Of a DNA stretch of 64,000 bases, positions 52,969 to 61,388 are shown one piece after another. The stretch is from Halorhabdus amylolytica. GTDB taxonomy: Archaea > Halobacteriota > Halobacteria > Halobacteriales > Haloarculaceae. The position numbers and the translations under genes were made by a program. The DNA lies in NCBI RefSeq assembly GCF_004944975.1, contig NZ_SPQG01000003.1, positions 154,592 through 218,591 of the forward strand, read 5' to 3'. Within the stretch, counting starts at the first letter, position 1. Each line of letters begins with the position of its first letter. The notes under the pieces are model-generated. The model saw only the letters and a list, made by a program, of their open reading frames with translations. It ran no database searches and had not been told where the DNA came from.

Positions 52969-53268
52969 ATGTCGGACGAAACGCCAGAATTTCTCGACCA
53001 GTTGATCGAAGCGGATCCGGAATTCGGTGAACCAGTTGGAGAGGCATTCGAACAGGCGCTCACTGACGGTGAGCTCCCTCCCAAAATGAAGCTCTTGGTC
53101 ATGATGGCCCTCGACGCGGCGGCGGGTCACGAGGAAGGCGTCGAGAACCTCGCGGAGCAAGCGCGGTCGGCAGGGGCCTCCGAAGCGGAGATTCTGGAAA
53201 CGATCGAGGTCGTGACGATGACGAGCGGGTTTCAGGGTCTCGCGACCGGCAGTGCGGCCTTGAAGTAA
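52969..53268 (+). CDS. carboxymuconolactone decarboxylase (AhpD-like) family protein without cysteines
   Basis: 99 residues from ATG 52969. The fold is the AhpD-like helical one: LPPKMKLLVMMALDAAAGHEEGVENLAEQARSAGASEAEILETIEVV. In AhpD the motif after the second helix holds a CxxC pair; here that region is AAGHEEG and the protein has no Cys at all, so peroxidase-reductase activity is unlikely. It may be a binding or structural relative. A TATA box (52919-52927) precedes it. It is divergent from the half-permease operon. Confidence 0.8.
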   Translation: MSDETPEFLDQLIEADPEFGEPVGEAFEQALTDGELPPKMKLLVMMALDAAAGHEEGVENLAEQARSAGASEAEILETIEVVTMTSGFQGLATGSAALK

Positions 53269-53769
53269 TCGACACCGTGGGGGTATCATAGCAAACGTCG
53301 CATAGTTTGTCCATCCAAGTTTTGTTAGGCTCGTCTGCGAGAGCCAACGTATCACCTCACCGAAGACAGTCTCCCAGTTTTAACGAGCAAGCGGGTCTCT
53401 GTCTCCGAAGGAAGCCAGATAGGGTCTTACGGATCGCGTTTCTCGACACCAGTAATCTCGGATCTCGCATCGCCAATCGCGCTGTCACAAGCGTCTGCTC
53501 GAAGCAGTCGCGGTTCTGTTGACAGCATTCGCGGTGACGGTGCTTAGTGAGGGATTCGAACTCCTTCGATCGCAATTCCAGCGATCGCCGTGTTTGTCGT
53601 ATTCGTGTGCATCCTCACGGTCGAATGTCTCGACGGAAGCGATACACGTCACCTGTTGGTCGGCGACGTTCCCCCACGGCCTGGAGGCAGTCATCTTCAC
53701 CGGCTCACCCAGGTGTCGCGCCCGTCGGTTGGCCGGTCGTTGTCGGCCACAACGTGGCGGCAGTCATCA
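53269..53769. other. 501 bp without a recognisable gene
   Basis: No intact frame with a family match is visible on either strand. A hydrophobic stretch in one frame (LLEAVAVLLTAFAVTVLSEG near 53493-53550) continues in another frame (IAIPAIAVFVVFVCILTVE near 53567-53620), which could be the remains of a membrane-protein gene. The stretch lies between the AhpD-like gene and the C-terminal end of the orphan nuoCD. Confidence 0.5.
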
Positions 53770-55416
53770 TCATCGGTCCACCTCTCCCATGATGGCGTCG
53801 AGGCTCCCGATGGTGGCAACGAGGTCGGCGACGTACTCGCCCTTTGCCATCTCCGGGAGCGCCTGGAGATTCGAGAACGACGGGCCGCGAATCTTGAACC
53901 GTGCGGGTTTCTCGGTGCCGTCGGCACGGATGTAGATTCCGAGTTCGCCCTTGGCACCCTCGACGGCCCGGTAGCATTCGCCGGACGGTTTCAGCGTGCG
54001 GGGCACATTGGCCTGGATCGTCCGATCGTCCTCGGGCCAGTCTTCCAGCAGGTCGACGCACTGGTTCACGATAGCTGCCGACTCCTCGATCTCCTGTAGT
54101 CGGACGAGTACGCGAGAGAAGTTGTCACAGCCGTCGTCGGTGACGACATCCCACTCGAGGCGGTCGTAGTACCCGTACGGATCGTCCTGCCGAAGATCGT
54201 AGTCGATACCGGAGCCGCGAGCGACTGGGCCGGTCGCTCCGTACTGCTTTGCGACCGTTGGTGGCAGTTCACCGGTGTTGAGACAGCGGGACTGGAAGAC
54301 CTCATTACTTGTCAACAGTTTGTGGTATTCATCGAGTTTCTGCGGTATATCGTCAGTGAGCGCGCGCACCTCCTCGAAAAACGTCTCGCGCGGTTCGGGG
54401 ACATCCCAGGCGACGCCTCCGATCCGGAAATAGTTGAACATGAGCCGCTGACCGGTCAGATCCTCCAGAATATCCTGAACAATTTCTCGATCCCGGAACC
54501 CATACATGAAGGTGGCGGTGAACTCGCCGCTGACGTCCAGCGCGTACATCGCGGTCGCCAGGAAGTGCGAGAGGATCCGCGACAACTCGGCGCTCATCGT
54601 CCGGAGGAGTTGGGCGTACTCGGGCACGTCGACATCTGCAAGGTCCTCTATGACGCGAGCGTAGGCCCACTCATTGAGCAGGCCCGCGCCGCCCCAGTCC
54701 CAGCGGTCAGGATAGGGCATGATCTGGTGGCGGTAGGTGCCCTGCTGACACATCTGCTCTTCGCATCGATGGATGTAGCCGATATCGGGCTCGACATCGG
54801 CCACTTCCTCACCGTCAAGCGTCGTCTCCAGGTGAAGGACGCCGTGCGTTGAGGGATGGTGAGGTCCGATGTTGATGAACATCGTATCCGATTTCTCGTC
54901 CCGAGCGTCCTCCTGCAACGGGTTGGCGTGTTCGCGTACCGGCACGATCTGAGAAGTAGTCCGGTCGTAGTCCTCCCGAAGTGGATGACCTTGCCAGGTG
55001 TCCGGCAAGAGAAGCCGGCGCAGGTCTGGATGGCCCTCATATTCGATACCGAGTAAATCGTAGGCTTCTCGTTCATGCCAATCGGCTGTCCGGTAAACCG
55101 GCGCGGCTGACTCGCTAACGGGATCGTCCTTCGTCGTCGGGACGACGACCGATAGTTCACGCGTTCGGTCGTGGTAGCTCGTGAGGTGATACACCGTTTC
55201 GAAGCGGTCGTGGTACTCCTGGGCAGTCACACACGAACAGTGGTCGAAACCCATCTTCGAGCGAAGTGTCGAGAGAACTGTCTGGACGCGATCGGCTCGA
55301 ATGACGAACGCAGGGGCGTTCTTGTGGGATTCAAGCCCGACGATGGCGTCGTCAGGGAGGGCTGTGACCGCCTCGTCCACGAACTGTTGGGCGGTCGAAC
55401 GTCGTTGCTGTTGCAT
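53770..55416 (-). CDS. nuoCD: NADH-quinone oxidoreductase subunit CD homologue (NuoCD), orphan copy
   Basis: 548 residues from ATG 55416. Residues 1-180 are NuoC (FDHCSCVTAQEYHDRFETVYHL, RLLLPDTWQGHPLREDY) fused to NuoD (NIGPHHPSTHGVLHL, HRCEEQMCQQGTYRHQIMPYPDRWD), ending in the usual GEVDR. No other nuo gene lies in the window, while haloarchaea normally keep nuo as one operon. It may be a second copy used with another respiratory complex, or a relict. An HTH-10 regulator is divergent to it, 116 bp away. Confidence 0.88.
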   Translation of the reverse strand: MQQQRRSTAQQFVDEAVTALPDDAIVGLESHKNAPAFVIRADRVQTVLSTLRSKMGFDHCSCVTAQEYHDRFETVYHLTSYHDRTRELSVVVPTTKDDPVSESAAPVYRTADWHEREAYDLLGIEYEGHPDLRRLLLPDTWQGHPLREDYDRTTSQIVPVREHANPLQEDARDEKSDTMFINIGPHHPSTHGVLHLETTLDGEEVADVEPDIGYIHRCEEQMCQQGTYRHQIMPYPDRWDWGGAGLLNEWAYARVIEDLADVDVPEYAQLLRTMSAELSRILSHFLATAMYALDVSGEFTATFMYGFRDREIVQDILEDLTGQRLMFNYFRIGGVAWDVPEPRETFFEEVRALTDDIPQKLDEYHKLLTSNEVFQSRCLNTGELPPTVAKQYGATGPVARGSGIDYDLRQDDPYGYYDRLEWDVVTDDGCDNFSRVLVRLQEIEESAAIVNQCVDLLEDWPEDDRTIQANVPRTLKPSGECYRAVEGAKGELGIYIRADGTEKPARFKIRGPSFSNLQALPEMAKGEYVADLVATIGSLDAIMGEVDR

Positions 55417-55531
55417 CGTCTGCTGGGTGGCAATTCTCGGCGTCGGACAGTAGGCGACCTGCCTCACCAGTGTTGCAATTTATATATCGAGTATCCGTGG
55501 CGATTTACTTCGACGCGCTCCAAGTCATGGC

Positions 55532-56188
55532 ATGCGATATCTCTCACTGCTGGTCAAGCCAGAGGGAGACGGGGCCTTCCACCCGCTCGGTGGGCAGCTT
55601 ACGGCCGAGCCGTCCATCAAGCGGCGAGCTATTCATCACGTCGAACTGCTTGGTGACGATACCGTATTGCTGTTTGCCGAGGCAAGTGGCAGTCAAGACC
55701 GGTATCGGGAAATCATGGAGGAGTCGCCACAGGTCCTTGAGTATCTAACCGCGGGCGAAGAGCGCTGGATGGCTGTCAGTCAATTCGAACCGACCGAGGA
55801 GATCCACTGGGCGTTGGAACTTCAGCGAGAGTCGTTGCTGGTGGTCGACACACCGATCCTCTTCACGTCCGAGGACAACCTCAAGGTCACGTATCTCGGG
55901 ACCGACGAGATATTCAGCGAACTGTACGAATACGCCGAGACGGTCGACTACATGACGATCGAAGTTCTCGAAACTGGAGAGTACGAGACCGATGGTTCGT
56001 CATTCAGCAGGGTGATTACATCTCGACAAGAAGAAGTCATCGAGACGGCAGTCGATCTGGGATATTATCGCGAACCGCGACAGGCGTCACTCGAAGACAT
56101 CAGTGATGTCGTCGGAATCGCACCCGGAACGGTCGGCGAACATCTCCGGAAAGCCGAGGAACGGGTGTTTCGCGAGATCGTCTCCTAA
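55532..56188 (+). CDS. HTH-10 (Bat-type) transcriptional regulator
   Basis: 218 residues. The C-terminal domain is the HTH-10 of bacterioopsin activators: TSRQEEVIETAVDLGYYREPRQASLEDISDVVGIAPGTVGEHLRKAEERV. The N-terminal 150 residues are an undefined sensor part (HPLGGQLTAEPSIKRRAIHHVELL) without the four-Cys pattern known for NarO, so it is not NarO itself. It has a TATA-type promoter (TTTATATATC near 55487). It is divergent from nuoCD, a likely target. Confidence 0.88.
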   Translation: MRYLSLLVKPEGDGAFHPLGGQLTAEPSIKRRAIHHVELLGDDTVLLFAEASGSQDRYREIMEESPQVLEYLTAGEERWMAVSQFEPTEEIHWALELQRESLLVVDTPILFTSEDNLKVTYLGTDEIFSELYEYAETVDYMTIEVLETGEYETDGSSFSRVITSRQEEVIETAVDLGYYREPRQASLEDISDVVGIAPGTVGEHLRKAEERVFREIVS

Positions 56189-56340
56189 CTCTCTCGCCCG
56201 ACACGATCCGGATCGCCACGTTACTTAAAAGAACCCTCACCAGTGTGGCAGTCGGCAGACACTGTGCCACCATGTATTTTGCCTCACTGCTCCAGTTCGG
56301 CGTCTGGGAACCGACACGTTACCGATTCGATCCACTACCA

Positions 56341-57246
56341 ATGTCTGTCACGAAATCACGCATCAAAACGGATGCATCGCTCCTCGCCCACCACGATGTC
56401 GAATCCACCTATCGGGATATCAACGATGTCCAGTTACACGTCGTAGCCGCTGGCAACGCCGACGCACCATTAGTCATCCTGCTGCACGGCCATCCCGATT
56501 TCTGGTACGGCTGGCGGGATCAGATACCCGCGCTCGTCGACGCCGGATTCCGTGTAGTCGTCCCGGATCAGCGAGGCTGCAATCTGAGCGATGCACCCGC
56601 CGGCATCGATGCGTATCGGCAGTCAACACTCTCTGTGGACGTTTGCGAATTGATCGAGAGTGAAGGTCGGGAGTCGGCCCACATCGTCGGGCACGACTTT
56701 GGCGGCTTTGTCGCCTGGAACGTCGCTCTCCGGCACCCCTCGATGGTTGATCGGCTCGGAATCTGCAACGTCCCACATCCGACGGTGTATCGCGAGACTC
56801 TCCGTTCGAGTCCCCAACAAATCGCCCGGAGCTGGTACGTTTGGTTCTATCAAGTGCCGAAACTCCCCGAATGGCTCCTGGGTCGAAACGACATGGACAA
56901 TATGGTCGACTCACTCGAAATCACGTCGAATCCTGGGACGTTCGACGACGAAACGATTGCCCGCTACAAGGCCGCTTGGCAGCACACCGGCATCGAACCG
57001 AGGATCAACTGGTATCGTGGATTCCGGGGGTCAAAACGCCCCTCCCGCAGCACTGTTCCACAGCCGACGCTGATTTGTTGGGGCGAAGATGACATCGCTC
57101 TCGTCCCCTCGATGGCCGAAAAGAGCGTCAATTACTGTGGCAACGGACAGTTACAGATGTTTCCCGACACGTCTCACTGGGTCCATCACGAGCGTGAGGA
57201 AGTGACAGAAGCGCTGCGTAATCATCTGTCCGAGACACCTCTCTGA
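56341..57246 (+). CDS. alpha/beta hydrolase, epoxide hydrolase-like
   Basis: 301 residues from ATG 56341; ATG 56272 adds 23 residues and is also in frame. The oxyanion segment is HGHPDFWYGWR, the nucleophile elbow is GHDFGGF with Asp, and the catalytic His is in DTSHWVHHE. Asp rather than Ser at the elbow fits epoxide hydrolases and haloalkane dehalogenases. The acid residue is probably in CWGEDDIALVP. Substrate unknown. It follows the HTH-10 gene on the same strand. Confidence 0.85.
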   Translation: MSVTKSRIKTDASLLAHHDVESTYRDINDVQLHVVAAGNADAPLVILLHGHPDFWYGWRDQIPALVDAGFRVVVPDQRGCNLSDAPAGIDAYRQSTLSVDVCELIESEGRESAHIVGHDFGGFVAWNVALRHPSMVDRLGICNVPHPTVYRETLRSSPQQIARSWYVWFYQVPKLPEWLLGRNDMDNMVDSLEITSNPGTFDDETIARYKAAWQHTGIEPRINWYRGFRGSKRPSRSTVPQPTLICWGEDDIALVPSMAEKSVNYCGNGQLQMFPDTSHWVHHEREEVTEALRNHLSETPL

Positions 57247-57340
57247 CTCGAATATCCGATACCACGCGCTTCAAATCGGAACTAATAGCACAATTCTATA
57301 TGACTGTACAAATGATGTTTCGGATAGTCGTGCCCAAGCG

Positions 57341-58651
57341 TTACGCATTTTCGAGTATCTCGACTGTCTGTCGAGAGACAGCCGACGCTTCCCGCGCGAT
57401 TGCCGTCGCGATAACGTAATCAACGACGCTTGGATCGAGATGCGAAACAGCCACCTCGCCCTCGTGTTGGGCGAGTTCCCAGTCAGCATTGGCAACTCGC
57501 CAGGCCGCACTCGTAACGACCGTTCGCGTCAGCTCCGGTGCCGGACCCTCCGCAAGTGCAGCCGTAATCGCGTCGTAGGCAGTCGATCGAATCTCCCGGA
57601 CCGCCTCGGCGCTCTCCGGCCGGGACAGTTCACCATCGTCGATACGCTGCTGTAAGCGGTCCAATGCCCGGAACTGGGTGAGTCGTCGATTCGCGTCGAT
57701 CACGGCACTGGCCGGCCCGTTCGCGTCATCGATCCGCGAGATCCCATAATCAGCGTCCTGGCGGAGGTCACCGATCACCCGGTCAGGCAGATCCCACTCT
57801 TCGGCGGTCGGCTCGGGTGGCAGTTCCGAGCTTCGCGACCGGACATCGGCAAGCAACGTTTCGGCTGCTTCAGTGAGCCTCTCCTCGATCGTACCGACCT
57901 CGGCGGACAGCGATGCAGTGAATTGCTCGTCGAGATGACGTGCGTCGTCGAGATGGGCCCGTGCTGATTCAGCTGTCTCGCCCCACTCTGCAACGTGCAA
58001 AAGGAAATTCTCCTCCGCTCTGGGCGTTTGGCCGTCGATCACTCGCGCCAATAGGTCCTCGATACGACTGTGAACGAGGGCTGCCCGGACAGGATCGCTC
58101 CCGACGTACTCATAGTCATCCCGAACTGAACGGGCGTCCGAGACCGCCTGCCTGTGCTCTCGCTGAAAAGGTTCGACGGAGAGGCCCCGATTTGCGACAG
58201 CCCAGCCAGCGGCCGCGTACCGAGCTTCGGAACGGGCCCGCTGGATCGAGGAAAGGGCCGTTAGCTCCGTCGGAGCGTCGCGTGCATCATTGAGTTCGGT
58301 CGTGGCATTGCTGGCAGCGTCGGAGAGGCGCTCGCGGATATGGCCGTTCGGGATATCTTCAGGCCCTAGCGGCGTCGGAAGTTCCGCGAGTAGCGTCGCG
58401 ACCCTGTTTCGGGCGGCGTCGAAGTGGTCAGGAGCGATCTCGACGGGGACTGATTCGGACACAACTGGCTGCCGATCCTCGTCGGGATCGATGTCCGGCA
58501 AGTCATAGGCACGTATCGTCGGTTCCGCTCCATTTCCTAACTCCGCGAGGCCGTTACAGCCGGCGAGGAGAGTCGTACCGGCCAGGGCCAGCACCCCACG
58601 GCGTGTCATTCGGCCCCACGCTGTCGTGGACGCACTATCTTGCTGCATCAC
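57341..58651 (-). CDS. putative Tat lipoprotein, unknown function (helical domain)
   Basis: 436 residues. An N-terminal signal with Arg-Arg (TRRGVLALAGTTLLAGC) and a lipobox suggests export and lipid anchoring; the first 14 residues before it may be dispensable, with ATG 58609 as an alternative start. The rest is long, alpha-helical and charged, with several coiled-coil-like heptad stretches (ESARAHLDDARHLDEQFTA). No family recognised. It overlaps the upstream lipoprotein gene (ATGA), so the two are co-made and probably interact. Confidence 0.72.
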   Translation of the reverse strand: MMQQDSASTTAWGRMTRRGVLALAGTTLLAGCNGLAELGNGAEPTIRAYDLPDIDPDEDRQPVVSESVPVEIAPDHFDAARNRVATLLAELPTPLGPEDIPNGHIRERLSDAASNATTELNDARDAPTELTALSSIQRARSEARYAAAGWAVANRGLSVEPFQREHRQAVSDARSVRDDYEYVGSDPVRAALVHSRIEDLLARVIDGQTPRAEENFLLHVAEWGETAESARAHLDDARHLDEQFTASLSAEVGTIEERLTEAAETLLADVRSRSSELPPEPTAEEWDLPDRVIGDLRQDADYGISRIDDANGPASAVIDANRRLTQFRALDRLQQRIDDGELSRPESAEAVREIRSTAYDAITAALAEGPAPELTRTVVTSAAWRVANADWELAQHEGEVAVSHLDPSVVDYVIATAIAREASAVSRQTVEILENA

Positions 58652-59370
58652 TCCTCACCTTCGGCGTCGATCGTTGTCGCTTCTGTTCGGGTATCACTCT
58701 CGGTGACAGACGCGGGACCAGCCCCTCCGTCTCCTTTGGCAGCCCCTTGGCGTCGATCACAGGCGCCGGCCCCGATCGAGGACGAATAGCTGTGTACGTC
58801 GTCAGCTTTGATCGAATCGGGAATACGAATGAGACGGGCCTCGATGACCGACTTGTCGGCTTCACAGCGATCCGTATATGGTCGACTCCGACGAGTGTAA
58901 TCCGTCGAAATCTCGGTTGCTGACCAGCTGACATGGCAGAGTTCGAGACGGAAACACTCCTCGATCTCGCCCATTTCGACGTACACCGTCTCGGTCGCAA
59001 AGTCAGTCGCCCCGAAGAACGACCCGACCCGTTCACGGTCGATGTTTTCAGCAACTTTGAGACGATCAGCGCGGGTCGAATCGTCGACGATGATGGAATC
59101 ACGCCAGCGATCACGCTCGTTTGCGGTCGGACGACCGCCGGGTTCACCGTCCGACTCGGCAAGCCACACCGGCGGGCGATCGGTATCGACGCGAAGGAGG
59201 AGAGACTCCGGATCCGTCGTCGATCCGTGCGCAGGATCGTTTTCAGTGGCGACGCGTGTTGGCGTGGCCGTCGATTCAGCGGAATCACCGCCAAGCCCAC
59301 TACATCCAGCAAGGACGGCAGTGAGCCCTGTGGCTCCGTGGAGGAAGCTTCGACGTGTCAGGGGGACCAT
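58648..59370 (-). CDS. putative Tat lipoprotein, unknown function
   Basis: 240 residues from ATG 59370; the frame continues to 59409. A Tat-like signal LTRRSFLHGATG leads to the lipobox LAGC, then a Thr/Ser-rich linker and a small domain with Cys in EECFRLELCHVSW and a further TDRCEADK, perhaps disulfide-linked. The C-terminus is disordered and Gly/Thr rich. It is coupled by four bases to the next lipoprotein. No family recognised; the pair may form a surface complex. Confidence 0.7.
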   Translation of the reverse strand: MVPLTRRSFLHGATGLTAVLAGCSGLGGDSAESTATPTRVATENDPAHGSTTDPESLLLRVDTDRPPVWLAESDGEPGGRPTANERDRWRDSIIVDDSTRADRLKVAENIDRERVGSFFGATDFATETVYVEMGEIEECFRLELCHVSWSATEISTDYTRRSRPYTDRCEADKSVIEARLIRIPDSIKADDVHSYSSSIGAGACDRRQGAAKGDGGAGPASVTESDTRTEATTIDAEGEE

Positions 59371-59463
59371 GTCTAGGGGCGTGTCGGACAGACCGAGTGA
59401 AAAAGGCATTCATCTGTCTATCTGCACAACACTAGCCAGTCCCCTCCGTTTCCATTTGCTCGT

Positions 59464-59826
59464 TTGAGCATTCGACTGGAGTGGCGCTCGTTCGACGACC
59501 AGACGAATCCGGAACGCACTGGGGGACACTCACGCCGACGAGACACGATCGAGGGGTTTCGACGGAGACCGGCTGGAAGACCGATGGCAAGGCCACCCAG
59601 CTCACGGGATCCAAGCGGAGACAACTCGGTCGGTTCCGACGTAAGTACAGTCGCGGGCGGTTTCGATCGAAGAGAAAACCTCGCTCACGGCCGTCTCTGC
59701 ATTCCTCGCGGCAGTCTCCGTCCTTGCCGAGCTTGCTGGTTGTCTGGGATCGGTTTGCGGGATACGAGGAACTCGACCGACTCAGGCAAGCGTGCTTTCG
59801 AGAGGGGTAGCCAAACGACTCGACGG
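59464..59826 (+). pseudogene. remnant of a transcription factor B (TFB) gene with several frameshifts
   Basis: Three frames read in order give pieces of the TFB core. Frame 1 has LEWRSFDDQTNPERTG; a one-base loss moves to the frame with THWGTLTPTRHDRGVSTETG, SKRRQLGRFRRKYSRGRFRSK; then frames with ENLAHG and AVSVLAELAG. These match the segment after the zinc ribbon and the first cyclin repeat of haloarchaeal TFB. The zinc ribbon and second cyclin repeat are absent. It lies in the gap between the lipoprotein operon and the radical SAM gene. Confidence 0.8.
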
Positions 59827-59829
59827 GAT

Positions 59830-60996
59830 TCAATCGGCCGGATTTTCTGCCATGCTCTCGGGTAGCGGTCCGTCGTAGCCGTCGGGAACGTATCCACACA
59901 GTGGGTCGCTCGCCATGGGGTCGCCCGTGGTCGCAAACGCCCGTGAGCGACTGCCGCCACAGACAAACCGGAACTCACAGGTTCCGCACTTTCCCGAGAG
60001 TTCGTCGGGATCGCGGAGTCGTTCGAACAACTCGGCGTTCCGGTAGATGTCGACAACGGTCCGGTCACGAACGCTGCCGGCTGATTCGGGGAGAAAGCCC
60101 GACGGGAACACCTCACCAGTGTGGCTAACGAACGCGAAGCCGTTGCCGGCGGTGATCCCGGTCGAACGATCGCCACTTGAGGAGTCGGGTTTCCCACCCG
60201 CGGGCGGCTCGCCACCCGAACCCACCTGTCGCTTTTGGAGTGCGACCCGTCGATAGTGAGGTGCTTCGGTCGTTTTGATCCCGAACTCGGCCTCGCGCTG
60301 GACGCCTGTCAGCCACTCCATGGCTTCCTCAGCACGATCGGGCGTGATCGGATCGAGCACCGTCCCGCGACCGATCGGGACGAGGAAGAACACCGACCAC
60401 AACACCGCGCCGAGATCGGCCACCAGATCGGCGATTGCCGGCAGGTCGTCGACCGTCTCCCCGCAGACAGTCGTGTTGACCTGCAGGGGCAGGCCACGAT
60501 CGCGCGCGGCACGAGCGGCCGCGATCGTCTGCTCGAAACTCCCGTCCTCCTGTCGGAACTCGTCGTGAGACTCGGCGTCAGGGCCGTCCAGACTCACCGC
60601 CATCCGCCGAAGGCCGGCACTGGCGAGGTCGTCGATCCGCTCTGGGGTCAGCGATGCCGTGCCGCTCGGGGTGAGCGTCATCCGGAGTCCCTGGTCGGTG
60701 CCGTATTCGACGAGTTCGGCCACGTCATCCCGATAGAGCGGGTCGCCGCCCGAGAGAACAACCAGTTGGTCGTCACCGAACTCGGTTGCGTCCGCCAGTA
60801 GTTGCTTGCCCTCCTCCGTCGTGAGTTCGTCGGGATGGCGGAGATCCTCGGCTTCGGCCCGGCAGTGTTTGCAAGCCAGGTCGCAAGCCTGGGTAAGTTC
60901 CCAGATGAGTACCACCGGCCGCTCGCTCGGGTCCACGTCGGTCGGTCGCACGTCAGTCACCTCCCGGTCGCAGTACCGACACCCGTCGAGATCCAT
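59830..60996 (-). CDS. radical SAM/SPASM-type enzyme
   Basis: 388 residues. A short Cys pair at the N-terminus (GCRYCDREV) precedes the radical SAM cluster motif CDLACKHC near 38-45, then SGGDPLYRDD and SLDGPDAESHDEFR, which are typical of peptide- and heme-modifying radical SAM enzymes. The C-terminal SPASM-like Cys set (CGTCEFRFVCGGSR and LCGYVPDGYDG) binds further clusters. It resembles the TIGR04053-type family, from memory. The substrate is unknown. A TATA box at 61023-61028 and a CGAA-N4-TTCG palindrome (61062-61073) precede it. Confidence 0.85.
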   Translation of the reverse strand: MDLDGCRYCDREVTDVRPTDVDPSERPVVLIWELTQACDLACKHCRAEAEDLRHPDELTTEEGKQLLADATEFGDDQLVVLSGGDPLYRDDVAELVEYGTDQGLRMTLTPSGTASLTPERIDDLASAGLRRMAVSLDGPDAESHDEFRQEDGSFEQTIAAARAARDRGLPLQVNTTVCGETVDDLPAIADLVADLGAVLWSVFFLVPIGRGTVLDPITPDRAEEAMEWLTGVQREAEFGIKTTEAPHYRRVALQKRQVGSGGEPPAGGKPDSSSGDRSTGITAGNGFAFVSHTGEVFPSGFLPESAGSVRDRTVVDIYRNAELFERLRDPDELSGKCGTCEFRFVCGGSRSRAFATTGDPMASDPLCGYVPDGYDGPLPESMAENPAD

Positions 60997-61022
60997 CCCC
61001 GTACGTCCCGTCGTAGCGATCC

Positions 61023-61073
61023 ATATACGGGACTTTCACTCGCCGGTCAAATCCATCTCCCCGAACACGTTCG
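61023..61073 (-). promoter_or_regulatory. promoter of the radical SAM gene with CGAA-N4-TTCG palindrome
   Basis: On the minus strand the TATA box (61023-61028) is 29 bp before the ATG at 60996, so the message is leaderless. CGAACACGTTCG (61062-61073), a perfect match to the CGAA-N4-TTCG form, is centred 42 bp upstream of the TATA box, where an activator would act. Confidence 0.55.
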
Positions 61074-61081
61074 TCTGCCGG

Positions 61082-61333
61082 TCAGTGAACGTGGGCTCGG
61101 TCTGCCTTCGTGATGTCGGCTCGTGCGACGTAGAGGGTTTTTACCTCCGGAATAGAATCCAGAGCGTGGAACACGTCGATAATGGCGTCTTCGCTTTCGA
61201 TCCGGTCGGGATCGACGATCAGCCAGACCGCGTTCGGGCCGACGAACAACAGTTCGACGGGATCGTCGGCTCTGTCTTCGATGAGCGTGTCGAGCGTCCG
61301 CCTGACTTCCGTCGAGATGGTCTCGGTGGTCAT
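61082..61333 (-). CDS. small protein next to the radical SAM gene, unknown function
   Basis: 83 residues from ATG 61333; longer frames overlap the HEAT gene. It has an alpha/beta pattern (ELLFVGPNAVWLIVDPDRIESEDAIIDVFHALD) and no Cys, so it is not an obvious peptide substrate of the neighbouring radical SAM enzyme. Its stop is 85 bp before the ATG of that enzyme. No family recognised. Confidence 0.65.
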   Translation of the reverse strand: MTTETISTEVRRTLDTLIEDRADDPVELLFVGPNAVWLIVDPDRIESEDAIIDVFHALDSIPEVKTLYVARADITKADRAHVH

Positions 61334-61388
61334 GATTGGAAGTCGGGGCACGTGCGATCGCGGGAGGCCGTCGTCGGAAGTGTCATGA

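Noticed and set aside
53547..53570. T-arm-like sequence GAGTTCGAATCCCTC on the minus strand
   Set aside because: The flanking bases do not form a T stem or an acceptor stem, so neither a tRNA nor a firm attachment site is supported.
55532..56188. NarO, the denitrification regulator
   Set aside because: The HTH-10 domain fits, but the N-terminal four-Cys pattern expected for NarO is absent.
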